64,000 nucleotides of DNA from DASVFB01 sp963766345 (lineage in GTDB: Bacteria; Actinomycetota; Thermoleophilia; Gaiellales; Gaiellaceae). Location of the stretch: positions 806,001-870,000 of the forward strand of contig CAVXZL010000012.1 in NCBI GenBank assembly GCA_963766345.1, read 5' to 3'. Position 1 is the stretch's first letter. Every line of letters starts with the position of its first letter. Both the position numbers and the translations under genes were made by a program. Under the pieces are notes generated by a model. That model worked only from the letters and a program-made list of their open reading frames with translations. It searched no databases and had not been told where the DNA came from. This document shows positions 1 to 7,487 of the stretch, piece by piece.

Positions 1-222
1 CGCGTGCCTCCGTCGATCGGGATTGCGACGCTCAAGCCGCTGACGGTGCGCGTGAGCGAGCCCGTGACGGTGATCGCCACGATCAACGGGCGCATCGTGA
101 AGGCGAGCGTGAAGCCCGGCCTGACGAAGATCTCACCGAAGACGGTCGTCAGCACGCTGCGTCTCGTCGCCCGTGACGCGGCGGGCAACGAGTCCGCGCC
201 GCTCACGTATCCGCTGCGCTGA
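1..222 (+). CDS. C-terminal end of a secreted or surface protein (partial)
   Basis: Only the last 73 codons are in the window; the frame is open to the left edge, so the true start lies upstream. The visible part is beta-rich, with alternating Val/Thr and a closing segment LRLVARDAAGNESAPLTYPL. The D-x-A-G-N-E-S/T pattern before a final strand is typical of bacterial Ig-like or Big domains that end cell-surface and secreted proteins. No catalytic motif is visible. The stop overlaps the convergent birA gene by 20 bp. The function of the whole protein cannot be judged from this tail. Confidence 0.6.
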   Translation, partial: RVPPSIGIATLKPLTVRVSEPVTVIATINGRIVKASVKPGLTKISPKTVVSTLRLVARDAAGNESAPLTYPLR

Positions 223-748
223 CCCAGCGGTCGTACCGTGCCTCGAGGCGCTCGAGGATCGTCGCGAGCAGCTCTGCTCGAACGACCGTCGCGCCTTCGA
301 GGGCAAGCGACGTCGCGGTGCCGACGGGTAGCTCGTCGCGTGACTGCGTCACGTTGACGCCGATGCCCAGCACGACGCGCCCGTCGGCGGACTCCGCGAG
401 GATGCCCGCGACCTTGCGGCCGCCGATCAGGACGTCGTTCGGATGCTTCACCGTCGTCTCGACGCCGGCCTGTTCGGCGAGCGCCTCCGCCACCGCCGCA
501 CCGGCGACGAGCGAGAGCTCAGGCAGTCGCTCCGACGGCACGTCCGGCTCGAGCACGATCGAGAAGAGGAGGCTCGAGCCGGCGGGCGCGTGCCACTTGC
601 GGCCGAGTCGCCCGCGGCCCTCCGTCTGCTCGTCCGTCGCGGCGACGGCGCCTTCGCCCGCACCGTCGAGGAGGCGCTGAGTAGACGCGCATCGATCGAC
701 GAACGTGTATGGACGACCGAAGCGGCCGCGCAGCGGTACGACATCCAC
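203..748 (-). CDS. birA: Biotin--[acetyl-CoA-carboxylase] ligase, short form
   Basis: BirA activates biotin to biotinyl-AMP and transfers it to the carrier lysine of biotin enzymes such as acetyl-CoA carboxylase, whose accD and accA genes lie 7 kb away. The ligase signature is clear: GRGRLGRKWHAP near residue 45 (adenylate/biotin loop), KHPNDVLIGGRKVAGIL near residue 100 (usual KWPND with Trp replaced by His), and GIGVNV near residue 128. At 181 residues it has neither the N-terminal HTH repressor domain nor a full C-terminal SH3-like domain, so it is a catalytic-only (group I) enzyme without the DNA-binding role of E. coli BirA. The GTG start at 748 is supported by a -10-like hexamer 8 nt upstream. 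It is divergent from fabZ. Confidence 0.9.
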   Translation of the reverse strand: MDVVPLRGRFGRPYTFVDRCASTQRLLDGAGEGAVAATDEQTEGRGRLGRKWHAPAGSSLLFSIVLEPDVPSERLPELSLVAGAAVAEALAEQAGVETTVKHPNDVLIGGRKVAGILAESADGRVVLGIGVNVTQSRDELPVGTATSLALEGATVVRAELLATILERLEARYDRWVSAADT

Positions 749-755
749 CGCGCAC

Positions 756-762
756 TACACTA
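756..762. promoter_or_regulatory. Symmetric bidirectional -10 element between birA and fabZ
   Basis: Read on the + strand, 756-761 is TACACT and the fabZ TTG start follows after 8 nt. Read on the - strand, 762-757 is TAGTGT and the birA GTG start follows after 8 nt. The two TANNNT hexamers overlap by five bases, and neither gene has room for a Shine-Dalgarno site. One -10 region serving both strands with leaderless transcripts is the simplest reading; this is inference. Confidence 0.55.
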
Positions 763-769
763 GGCGCCC

Positions 770-1228
770 TTGACCGCGCCGCCTCCCTTCGGTCGGGAGA
801 CAATCGAAGAGATCCTCCCGCACCGGTACCCCTTTCTGCTCTTGGACGAGGTCGTCGAGCTCGACCCGGGCTCGCGCGTCGTCGCGCGCAAGCGCGTGAC
901 CGAAGAGGACTGCGCGGGCCACTTCCCCGGCAACCCGATCATGCCCGGCGTGAAGATGGTCGAGGCGCTCGCCCAGGCGGGCGCGGTCGCGGTGCTCTCG
1001 GAGGAGGCGAACCGCGGTCGGCTCGCGCTCTTCGCCGGCATCGACGACGTGCGTTTCAAGCGCATCGTCCGTCCCGGCGACGAGCTGACGCTCGAGTGCA
1101 CCCTGGAGACCGTTCGCGGTCCGATCGGCCGCGGCAAGGCGCGCGCTTCGGTCGACGGTGAGCTCGCCGTGCGCGGGACGCTCACGTTCGCCGTCCAGGA
1201 GGCGGCAGCTCAGGGAGCGCAGTCGTGA
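770..1228 (+). CDS. fabZ: 3-hydroxyacyl-ACP dehydratase FabZ
   Basis: FabZ removes water from (3R)-hydroxyacyl-ACP during type II fatty acid elongation in the cytosol. The hot-dog-fold signature GHFPGNPIMPG is at residues 50-60, with the catalytic His51 and the catalytic Glu65 in the following helix; LPHRYPFLLLD at 16-26 is the other family block. At 152 residues it is full length. The start is TTG at 770, the only start that keeps the conserved N-terminus and fits the promoter hexamer 8 nt upstream. It is first in a fabZ-fabH-fabD-fabG-fabF run; its TGA overlaps the fabH GTG (GTGA), indicating translational coupling. LpxC and other lipid A genes, common FabZ partners in Gram-negatives, are absent. 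Confidence 0.95.
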   Translation: MTAPPPFGRETIEEILPHRYPFLLLDEVVELDPGSRVVARKRVTEEDCAGHFPGNPIMPGVKMVEALAQAGAVAVLSEEANRGRLALFAGIDDVRFKRIVRPGDELTLECTLETVRGPIGRGKARASVDGELAVRGTLTFAVQEAAAQGAQS

Positions 1229-2226
1229 TCGGCGTCGCGAGCGGACGCAAGGTCGGCATCACCGGGCTCGGCGTGCATGTCCCCGACCGCGTGCTCACGA
1301 ACGACGAGCTGTCGACGCTCGTCGACACGTCGGACGAGTGGATCATGGAGCGCACCGGCATCCGCGAGCGGCGGATCGCGGCGGACGACGAGGCATTGAC
1401 CGACATCGCTCTTCCCGCGGCGCGCGAGGCGCTGCGAAAGGCGGGGCTCGAGGGCAAGGACATCGACTACCTCGTGTGCGCGACGGTGACGCCGGACATG
1501 ATGTTCCCGACGGCGTCGGCGCTCCTCGCCGACACGCTCGGCAGTACCGAAGCCGCCGCGTACGATCTGCTCGCCGGCTGCACCGGGTTCGTCTACGCGA
1601 TCGCGCAGGCGGCCGCGATGGTCGGCTCCGGCCTGTCGCATCACGCGCTCGTGGTCGGCGGCGACGTGCTCTCGAAGATCCTCGACTGGACCGACCGCTC
1701 GACGCTCGTGCTGTTCGGCGACGGCGCCGGCGCGGTCGTGCTCGAACCGGTGGAGGAGGGCGGCTTCCTCGGCTTCGAGCTCGGCGCCGACGGCGGAGGC
1801 GGCGAGCACCTGTGGTTGCCCGGCAGCGGCTCGCGCAAGTTTCCGGAGAACGGTCCGCCTCTCGTGAAGATGAACGGCCGCGAGGTCTTCAAGTTCGCGA
1901 CGCGTGTCATGATCCACTCCGCCGAAAGGATCCTCGAGGAGTGCGGTCGAACGATGGAGGACGTGGACGTCTACGTTCCGCACCAGGCGAACGTCCGCAT
2001 CATTGATTACGCAGCGAAGAAGCTCGGTATACCGAAGGAGAAGATCGTCGTGAACGTCGACCGCTACGGGAACACGTCGTCAGGCTCGATTCCGCTCGCG
2101 CTTGCGGACGCCGAGCGCGACGGCATGCTGAAGCCCGGCGCGCTCGTGTTGATGACAGGCATGGGGGCCGGCCTCACGTGGGGCTCGGCCCTGATCGAAT
2201 GGACAGATGGGATGAGATCGCAATGA
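1225..2226 (+). CDS. fabH: 3-oxoacyl-ACP synthase III (KAS III)
   Basis: FabH starts fatty acid synthesis by condensing a short acyl-CoA primer with malonyl-ACP. The thiolase-fold protein is 333 residues, the usual length. The catalytic Cys119 lies in LLAGCTGFVYA; the His of VPHQANVRI (about residue 253) and the Asn of YGNTSSGSIP (about 283) complete the Cys-His-Asn triad. The early block TSDEWIMERTGIRERR is characteristic of FabH. The GTG start overlaps the fabZ stop, and its own stop overlaps the fabD ATG (ATGA), so all three are probably translated from one mRNA. Primer preference (acetyl or branched-chain) cannot be read from the sequence. Confidence 0.95.
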   Translation: MIGVASGRKVGITGLGVHVPDRVLTNDELSTLVDTSDEWIMERTGIRERRIAADDEALTDIALPAAREALRKAGLEGKDIDYLVCATVTPDMMFPTASALLADTLGSTEAAAYDLLAGCTGFVYAIAQAAAMVGSGLSHHALVVGGDVLSKILDWTDRSTLVLFGDGAGAVVLEPVEEGGFLGFELGADGGGGEHLWLPGSGSRKFPENGPPLVKMNGREVFKFATRVMIHSAERILEECGRTMEDVDVYVPHQANVRIIDYAAKKLGIPKEKIVVNVDRYGNTSSGSIPLALADAERDGMLKPGALVLMTGMGAGLTWGSALIEWTDGMRSQ

Positions 2227-3140
2227 AGGTTGCATTCATGTTTCCGGGCCAGGGGTCGCTCGAGGAAGGGATGGGGCGGGAGATCGTCGAGGCCGTGCCC
2301 GAGGCGCGGCAGGTCTTCCGGGACGGCAGCGAGGCGGCGGGCATCGATCTCGAGAAGCTGTGCTTCGACACGCCGATGTCGGAACTCGTCGAGACCGAGA
2401 ACCAACAGCCGGCGCTCGTGGCGACGTGCCTCGCGATCAACGAGGCGATCCGGGTTCGCGGCATCAAGCCGGACTTCGTCGTCGGGCACTCCGTCGGCGA
2501 GTTCGCGGCTCTCGCCGCGGCGCAGTCGCTCACGGCCGCGGAGGCGATCGCGCTCGTGCGCGAGCGCGGGCTCGCGATGGCCGCTGCCGCAAGGGAGCGG
2601 CCGGGCACGATGGCGGCGATCCTCGGCCTCGCCGACGAGGCGGTCGAGTCGATCTGCAACAAGATCCACAACGTGTGGCCGGCGAACTACAACTGCCCCG
2701 GGCAGATCGTCGTGTCGGGCTCGGCCGGCGCCGTCGAGGAGTGCTGCGAAGAGGCGGAGCAGGCCGGCGCGCGCCGCGCGATCAGGCTTCGCGTCTCCGG
2801 CGCCTTCCACAGCCCGCTCGTCGAGCGTGCGGCGGAGCGGCTGCGGCCGACGGTCGAGAAGGTGCACTTCAAGGAGCCGCTGGCGCCGTTCGTGTCGACG
2901 GTGACGGCGAAGCTGGAGAACGCGCAGCGCTTCCGCACGCTGCTCGTCGAGCAGCTCACCGCGCCGGTGAAGTTCACGCAGGCAGCGAGCGAGCTGATTC
3001 GGAACGGCGTGACCGTGTTCGTCGAGGTCGGGCCCGGCAACGTGCTCAGCGGTTTACTGAAGAGGATCGACAGGGGCGTGCGGGTGATCTCGGTGAACGA
3101 CCTGAGCTCGCTCAAGGCGCTCGAGCAGGCGTTCGACTAG
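2223..3140 (+). CDS. fabD: Malonyl-CoA:ACP transacylase
   Basis: FabD loads malonyl groups from CoA onto acyl carrier protein, linking acetyl-CoA carboxylase to the elongation cycle. The start at 2223 (ATG overlapping the fabH TGA) gives the canonical N-terminus MKVAFMFPGQGS; an upstream in-frame GTG inside fabH is unlikely. The nucleophile Ser90 is in GHSVGEFAAL (family GHSxGE), the substrate-binding Gln is in PGQGS, and the catalytic His is in SGAFHSPLV near residue 195. The length of 305 residues is standard. Only 3 bp separate it from fabG. Confidence 0.95.
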   Translation: MKVAFMFPGQGSLEEGMGREIVEAVPEARQVFRDGSEAAGIDLEKLCFDTPMSELVETENQQPALVATCLAINEAIRVRGIKPDFVVGHSVGEFAALAAAQSLTAAEAIALVRERGLAMAAAARERPGTMAAILGLADEAVESICNKIHNVWPANYNCPGQIVVSGSAGAVEECCEEAEQAGARRAIRLRVSGAFHSPLVERAAERLRPTVEKVHFKEPLAPFVSTVTAKLENAQRFRTLLVEQLTAPVKFTQAASELIRNGVTVFVEVGPGNVLSGLLKRIDRGVRVISVNDLSSLKALEQAFD

Positions 3141-3143
3141 CGC

Positions 3144-3872
3144 TTGGCCGAGTTCGCGTCCCTGGAGGGGAAAACAGCGCTCGTCACCGGTGCCTCGCGT
3201 GGCATCGGTCGGGCGATCGCCGTGGAGCTTGCGCGCGCCGGAGCTTCCGTCGTCGTGGGCTATCGCAGCGGCCGCGACGAGGGCGAAGCGCTTGCCACGG
3301 AGATCGGCGGCCGCGCGGTGCAGGCGGACGTTTCGCAGCCCGACGATGCCGCACGACTCGTGCAGGAGGCGGGCGACCTCGACATCCTCGTCAACAACGC
3401 AGGCCTGACGCGCGACGGCGTCCTCGCGCGGATGAGCGACGACGACTGGCGCGCCGTGATCGAGACGAACCTCAGCTCGGTCTTCTACACGTGCCGCGCT
3501 GTTTCGCGCGGAATGATGAAGCGGCGCGCCGGCTCGATCGTCAACGTCTCTTCGATCGTCGGCGTGCGCGGCAACTGGGGACAGTCGAACTACGCCGCGT
3601 CGAAGGCCGGGATCATCGGCTTCACGAAGTCGCTCGCGCAGGAGCTCGGCAGCCGCAACGTGCGCGCGAACGTCGTCGCGCCCGGCTACGTCAAGACGCA
3701 GCTCACCGAGGTGATTCCGGAAGACGCGAAGACGAAGATGCTCGACCTCACGCCGCTCGGCAGGTTCGGCGAGCCGGAGGACGTTGCCGGGGCGGTACGC
3801 TTCCTCTGCTCCGAGGAGGCGTCGTTCATCACTGGCGCAGTCCTTCTCCTCGACGGCGGCTTGGGGATGTGA
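3144..3872 (+). CDS. fabG: 3-oxoacyl-ACP reductase
   Basis: FabG is the NADPH-dependent reductase that converts 3-oxoacyl-ACP to (3R)-hydroxyacyl-ACP. This is a classical short-chain dehydrogenase of 242 residues: TGASRGIGRAI at 15-25 (cofactor loop), NNAG at 84-87, and the Ser137-Tyr150-Lys154 active site in YAASKAG. The C-terminal FITGAVLLLDGGLGM is the usual FabG end. It starts with TTG at 3144, 3 bp after fabD. Its TGA is one base from the fabF TTG. In most bacteria acpP sits between fabG and fabF; here it does not. Confidence 0.93.
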   Translation: MAEFASLEGKTALVTGASRGIGRAIAVELARAGASVVVGYRSGRDEGEALATEIGGRAVQADVSQPDDAARLVQEAGDLDILVNNAGLTRDGVLARMSDDDWRAVIETNLSSVFYTCRAVSRGMMKRRAGSIVNVSSIVGVRGNWGQSNYAASKAGIIGFTKSLAQELGSRNVRANVVAPGYVKTQLTEVIPEDAKTKMLDLTPLGRFGEPEDVAGAVRFLCSEEASFITGAVLLLDGGLGM

Positions 3873-3873
3873 C

Positions 3874-5133
3874 TTGGAGAGCAACGGGCGCAGGCGTGTA
3901 GTCATCACCGGTCTCGGGTGCGTCTCGCCGCTCGGAAACTCCGTCGAGGACTCCTGGCAGAGCCTGCTCGCGGGTGAGTCGGGCGCCGCGGAGATCACGC
4001 AGTTCGACCATTCCAACAGCGCGTACACCGTGCACTTCGCGTGCGAGCTGAAGGAGTTCGATCCGACGCAGTGGATCGACCGCAAGGCCGCCCGGCGAAT
4101 GGACCGGTTCGCGCAGATGATCCTCGCGGCGGCGCGCCAGGCCGAGAGCGACTCGGGCATCGACATCTCGAAGGAGCCGGAACGCGTCGGCGCCTCGGTG
4201 GCGACAGGCATCGGCGGGCTGCGCTCGTACCAGGACTGCTACGACATCCTGCTCGCACGGGGGCCGGACCGCGTGAGCCCGTTCTCGATCCCGAGCATCA
4301 TCCCGAACATGGGCGCGGGCTGGGTGTCGATCGAGCTCGGCACGAAGGGGCCGCTCATGTCCGAGTGCACCGCCTGTGCGGCGTCGAACATGGCGATCGG
4401 CGACGCTGCAGACTCGATTCGTATGGGTCGCGCGGACGTCATGCTCGCGGGCGGAACCGAGGCGCCGATCACCGAGGTCGGCATCGCCGGCTTCGACGCG
4501 ATGCGCGCGCTTTCGCGTCGCAACGACGATCCGGCTCGGGCCTCGCGTCCGTTCGACCGTGCGCGCGATGGGCTCGTGATGGGCGAGGCCGCCGCGATCC
4601 TCGTGCTCGAGGAGCTCGAGCACGCGCGTGCGCGCGGCGCGACGATCTACGCCGAGCTCGCCGGCTACGGCGTGTCGTCGGACGCCGCTCACATGACGGA
4701 GCCGGATCCCACGGGTGAGAACCCCGCGCGCGCGATGCGCATGGCGCTCGAGGACGCAGGCGCCCGGCCGACGGACATCGGCTACATCAACGCGCACGCG
4801 ACGTCGACGCCGCTCGGCGACGCGTCGGAGACCCGCGTGATCAAGCAGGCGCTCGGCGAAGAGCACGCGAAGCGAACGCCGGTCTCGTCGACGAAGGGAG
4901 CGACGGGCCACTGCTTCGGCGCGGCCGGCGCGATCGAAGCCGTGTTCACGACGCTCGCGGTCCGCGATCGGAAGGTTCCGCCGACGATCAACTACGAGGC
5001 CGAAGATCCCGAGTGCGATCTCGACTACATCCCGAACGAGTCGCGCGACGCTCCCGATTTGAGCGTCGCCCTGTCGAACTCCTTCGGCTTCGGCGGACAC
5101 AACGCCAGCCTCGTCATTCGTCGATACGAATAG
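3874..5133 (+). CDS. fabF: 3-oxoacyl-ACP synthase II (KAS II)
   Basis: FabF carries out the chain-extending Claisen condensation between acyl-enzyme and malonyl-ACP. The 419-residue protein has the Cys-His-His triad: Cys168 in CTACAASNMAIGD, His in NAHATSTPLGD (about 308) and His in KGATGHCFGAAGAIEA (about 345). The end NSFGFGGHNASL is the family C-terminal glycine loop. I place the start at TTG 3874, one base after the fabG stop, giving MESNGRRRVVITG; an in-frame upstream start would extend into fabG and adds unrelated residues. It is last in the fab run, followed by a spacer with several hairpins. Confidence 0.93.
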   Translation: MESNGRRRVVITGLGCVSPLGNSVEDSWQSLLAGESGAAEITQFDHSNSAYTVHFACELKEFDPTQWIDRKAARRMDRFAQMILAAARQAESDSGIDISKEPERVGASVATGIGGLRSYQDCYDILLARGPDRVSPFSIPSIIPNMGAGWVSIELGTKGPLMSECTACAASNMAIGDAADSIRMGRADVMLAGGTEAPITEVGIAGFDAMRALSRRNDDPARASRPFDRARDGLVMGEAAAILVLEELEHARARGATIYAELAGYGVSSDAAHMTEPDPTGENPARAMRMALEDAGARPTDIGYINAHATSTPLGDASETRVIKQALGEEHAKRTPVSSTKGATGHCFGAAGAIEAVFTTLAVRDRKVPPTINYEAEDPECDLDYIPNESRDAPDLSVALSNSFGFGGHNASLVIRRYE

Positions 5134-5164
5134 AGTCCAAAGCTGGCGGCGGAATGTTCGATAA

Positions 5165-5320
5165 GGCGCGGCTTTGCCGCGCCGACGCGAAGCATTGAGT
5201 TGCGCTGACCGAATGACGACCGCCGATGGACACGCGCGCGAAGCGCGCCTGTCCGGTCTTGTCGCCCGAAGCGCGAAGCGTTTCGCGTGAAGCAGAGGCG
5301 ATGTTGGCCGATAGGCCAAC
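5165..5320. repeat. Cluster of four short perfect hairpins after fabF
   Basis: The spacer between fabF and the next gene holds four perfect inverted repeats: GGCGCGGC/GCCGCGCC with a TTT loop (5165-5183), GCGCGC/GCGCGC with a GAA loop (5234-5248), CGCGAA/TTCGCG with a 4-nt loop (5272-5287), and GTTGGCC/GGCCAAC with a GATA loop (5303-5320). CGAAGC is repeated between them. None is followed by a T-run. The first may terminate the fab transcript; the last lies directly upstream of the next gene's -10 hexamer. Confidence 0.5.
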
Positions 5321-5326
5321 TAGGTT
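5321..5326 (+). promoter_or_regulatory. -10-like hexamer, leaderless start of the metallopeptidase gene
   Basis: TAGGTT ends 6 nt before the GTG start at 5333 and no ribosome-binding site intervenes. The spacing matches many other genes in this window. Confidence 0.4.
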
Positions 5327-5332
5327 CTGCGT

Positions 5333-5971
5333 GTGCGCCGCGTCGACATCGGCGGCCGGACCGTAGAGATTCCCGTGCGCGTGTCGCGGCGTGCGCGCAA
5401 GCTCTCGATTCACGTCGACGCGATGCGCAACGTCGAGATCGTCGTTCCGCGGCGGACGACGCAGGACGAGATCGACTCGCTCCTGTTCGAGCATCGCGTA
5501 TGGCTCGAGCGCCAGCTCGCGAAACCGCCGAAGCAGTTCCATCTCGGACTCCAGCGCGACGACGTCGTGTGGATCGGAGGGCTCGCGCTGCCGCTGCCTT
5601 CGCTGCCGGGGCTCGACGAGTGGTACCGCGAGCAGGCGCGCGTCGAGGTCGCGCGCGTCGTTCCGCGTGAAGCTCTGCGCCTCGGCGTGACGTACACGCG
5701 CATCACTGTTCGCGACCAGCTCACGCGCTGGGGCTCGTGCTCGAAAGCGGGCGCGCTGTCGTTCAACTGGCGCCTGATCCTCGCTCCTCCCGCGATCCTC
5801 ACCTACGTGGTCGTGCACGAGCTCTGTCATCGCGTGCACCACGACCACTCCGCCGGCTTCTGGGCCGCGGTCGCGGAGGCGCGCCCGACGTACGAGGAGG
5901 AGCGCGCGTGGCTCGCGGAACACGGCCCTGAGCTTCTCGCGTACCGGGTGCCGGAGCGCCGCGTCGCGTAG
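5333..5971 (+). CDS. YgjP-like M48-type metallopeptidase (DUF45)
   Basis: A 212-residue protein with the zinc motif VVHELCHRVHHDHS (HExxH near residue 162) followed about 12 residues later by a Trp/Ala-rich helix and a conserved Pro-Tyr-Glu segment, as in the YgjP/DUF45 family. The block LTRWGSCSKAGALSFNWRL just before it is the best family marker. These proteins are soluble putative zinc peptidases; their substrate is not established, although the same fold is fused to other enzymes in several phyla. The N-terminus VSRRARKLSIHVD is also typical. It stands alone between the fab run and a HAD gene, with its own promoter hexamer. Confidence 0.85.
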   Translation: MRRVDIGGRTVEIPVRVSRRARKLSIHVDAMRNVEIVVPRRTTQDEIDSLLFEHRVWLERQLAKPPKQFHLGLQRDDVVWIGGLALPLPSLPGLDEWYREQARVEVARVVPREALRLGVTYTRITVRDQLTRWGSCSKAGALSFNWRLILAPPAILTYVVVHELCHRVHHDHSAGFWAAVAEARPTYEEERAWLAEHGPELLAYRVPERRVA

Positions 5972-5975
5972 CGAC

Positions 5976-5981
5976 TACGCT
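5976..5981 (+). promoter_or_regulatory. -10-like hexamer for the HAD gene
   Basis: TACGCT ends 8 nt before the GTG at 5990, without an SD sequence between; probable leaderless promoter. Confidence 0.4.
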
Positions 5982-5989
5982 GCGCCCGC

Positions 5990-6595
5990 GTGGAGCGCTG
6001 GGCGACATTCGACTGTTACGGGACGCTCGTGGATTGGAACGCCGGCATTCGCTCTGTCGTCGGCGACGAGCTGCTGTCGCGCTACCACGAGGTCGAGCCA
6101 CAGGTGCAAGCGGAGGATCCGTCGCGTTCGTACCGCGACGTCATGCGCGAGGTGTCCACGCGGCTCGGCCTCGACGTTCCCGACGAGCTCGCGCGCTCGC
6201 TGCCCGGCTGGCCGGTTTTCCCCGAGACGCGCGAGTCACTCGAGGAAGCGCGGCGCCGCGGCTGGAAGCTCGCCATCCTCTCGAACACCGACCGCGACTT
6301 CATCGAGGCCTCCATGGAGAGCATCGGCGTACCGTTCGAGCTCGCGATCGTCGCGTCGGAGATCGGTTCGTACAAGCCGGCGCTCGGCCACTGGCGCGCA
6401 TTCGGGGAGCGCAACGGCCGCCTGCCGGACGTGCACGTCGGCGCGTCGCACTTCCACGACGTCGTTCCCGCGTCGACGCTCGGGATCCCGACCGTGTGGA
6501 TCAACCGGCTCGGGGAGTCGTGTGAGCCGCCGCCGACGCGCGAGAAGCCCAACCTCGTCGCGCTGGCCGACACACTCGATGAGCTCGTCGCCTGA
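5990..6595 (+). CDS. HAD-superfamily hydrolase, haloacid dehalogenase type II-like
   Basis: A 201-residue hydrolase. Motif I is FDCYGTLVDW at residues 7-16, with the nucleophile Asp8; the D-x-Y-G-T form is that of type II 2-haloacid dehalogenases rather than phosphatases, which usually have D-x-D. Motif II is ILSNTDRDF (Ser near 96), motif III the Lys in SYKPALGHW, and motif IV a degenerate HFHDVVPAS segment. A real dehalogenase substrate is not implied; many such proteins act on small phosphates or are uncharacterised. The start is GTG, with a hexamer 8 nt upstream. Its 3' end overlaps the next gene by 17 bp. Confidence 0.8.
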   Translation: MERWATFDCYGTLVDWNAGIRSVVGDELLSRYHEVEPQVQAEDPSRSYRDVMREVSTRLGLDVPDELARSLPGWPVFPETRESLEEARRRGWKLAILSNTDRDFIEASMESIGVPFELAIVASEIGSYKPALGHWRAFGERNGRLPDVHVGASHFHDVVPASTLGIPTVWINRLGESCEPPPTREKPNLVALADTLDELVA

Positions 6596-7478
6596 GCAGT
6601 TGCGAGCCCCGACGGCCGGGGACGCGGAAGCGATCGCCGCGCTCTTCGCCGGACGCCGATCGGTCGACGCTGACGAGGTGCGGTCGTGGTTCGCGAATCC
6701 GACGTTCGACGTTGCGAAAGACTTTCGCGTCCTCGAGCGAAACGGAAGCATCGTCGGCTACGTCGACGTTCACCGGGAGGTCGACCGTATGTCCGTCGAC
6801 TGGACGGCGCGCGACGCCCGGGTGAGCGATGCGCTCCTCGACTGGGCCGAAGAGCGTGCACGTGCTGCAGGCGCCGACCAACTCGTCGCTCACGAGTGGC
6901 CGAACAGCGAGGACCTCGGGGTCGTTCTCCGGGAGCGCGGTTTCGCGCCGTTCCGTGCGTCGCTCGAGATGCAGGTGCCGCTCGACGACGCGACACCCGA
7001 GCCGGTGTGGCCCGCCGGCATCGAGGTGCGAACGGTGCGCGCCGGCGAGGAGCGCGAAGTCCATGCGATGCTCGAGGAGGCGTTCGCGGACACGTACGAC
7101 TTTCGCCCGACACCGTTCGAGGAGTGGGCAGCGTGGTGGGGCGGCGGGCGCAAGCGCCTCGACCTGTGGTTCGCCGCGGACGCCGGCGGTGAGCTCGCCG
7201 GCCTCGCGCTCTGCGACTACGAGCGCGCAGGCGCGCCCGGGCTCGGCTGGGTCGAGTCTCTCGCGGTCCGGCGCGGCCGGCGCCGGCACGGCCTTGGGAA
7301 AGCGCTGCTCCTGCACAGTTTTCGGGAGCTCGCTCGGCTCGGCCGGACCGCTGCCGGCCTCAGCGTCCAGGCCGACAATCCCACCGGCGCCGTCCGTCTC
7401 TACGAGTCCGTCGGCATGCGGCCGGTGAGCCGCCGAACGGTCTACGAGAAGCGGCTCGACCGTACCTCCGCGTTCTAG
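6579..7478 (+). CDS. Tandem GNAT-fold N-acetyltransferase
   Basis: A 299-residue protein made of two GNAT-like halves. The N-terminal half (about 5-135) lacks a clear acetyl-CoA loop. The C-terminal half (about 145-295) has the full pattern: VESLAVRRGRRRHGLGKALL (motif A, R-x-x-G-x-G) and SVQADNPTGAVRLYESVGM (motif B). The architecture resembles mycothiol synthase MshD, also two GNAT domains of about 300 residues, but no other mycothiol gene is nearby and identity is not asserted. I chose the ATG at 6579, inside the HAD gene, because upstream in-frame codons give an Arg/Ser-rich tail unlike the family. Confidence 0.75.
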   Translation: MSSSPEQLRAPTAGDAEAIAALFAGRRSVDADEVRSWFANPTFDVAKDFRVLERNGSIVGYVDVHREVDRMSVDWTARDARVSDALLDWAEERARAAGADQLVAHEWPNSEDLGVVLRERGFAPFRASLEMQVPLDDATPEPVWPAGIEVRTVRAGEEREVHAMLEEAFADTYDFRPTPFEEWAAWWGGGRKRLDLWFAADAGGELAGLALCDYERAGAPGLGWVESLAVRRGRRRHGLGKALLLHSFRELARLGRTAAGLSVQADNPTGAVRLYESVGMRPVSRRTVYEKRLDRTSAF

Positions 7479-7481
7479 ACT
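7476..7481 (+). promoter_or_regulatory. -10-like hexamer for accD
   Basis: TAGACT, overlapping the stop of the GNAT gene, ends 6 nt before the accD ATG at 7488. Probable leaderless promoter for accDA. Confidence 0.4.
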
Positions 7482-7487
7482 CGCCTG

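Noticed and set aside
6579..7478. Tandem GNAT as mycothiol synthase MshD
   Set aside because: Architecture fits, but the N-terminal half lacks MshD-specific residues I could confirm and no mycothiol gene is nearby.
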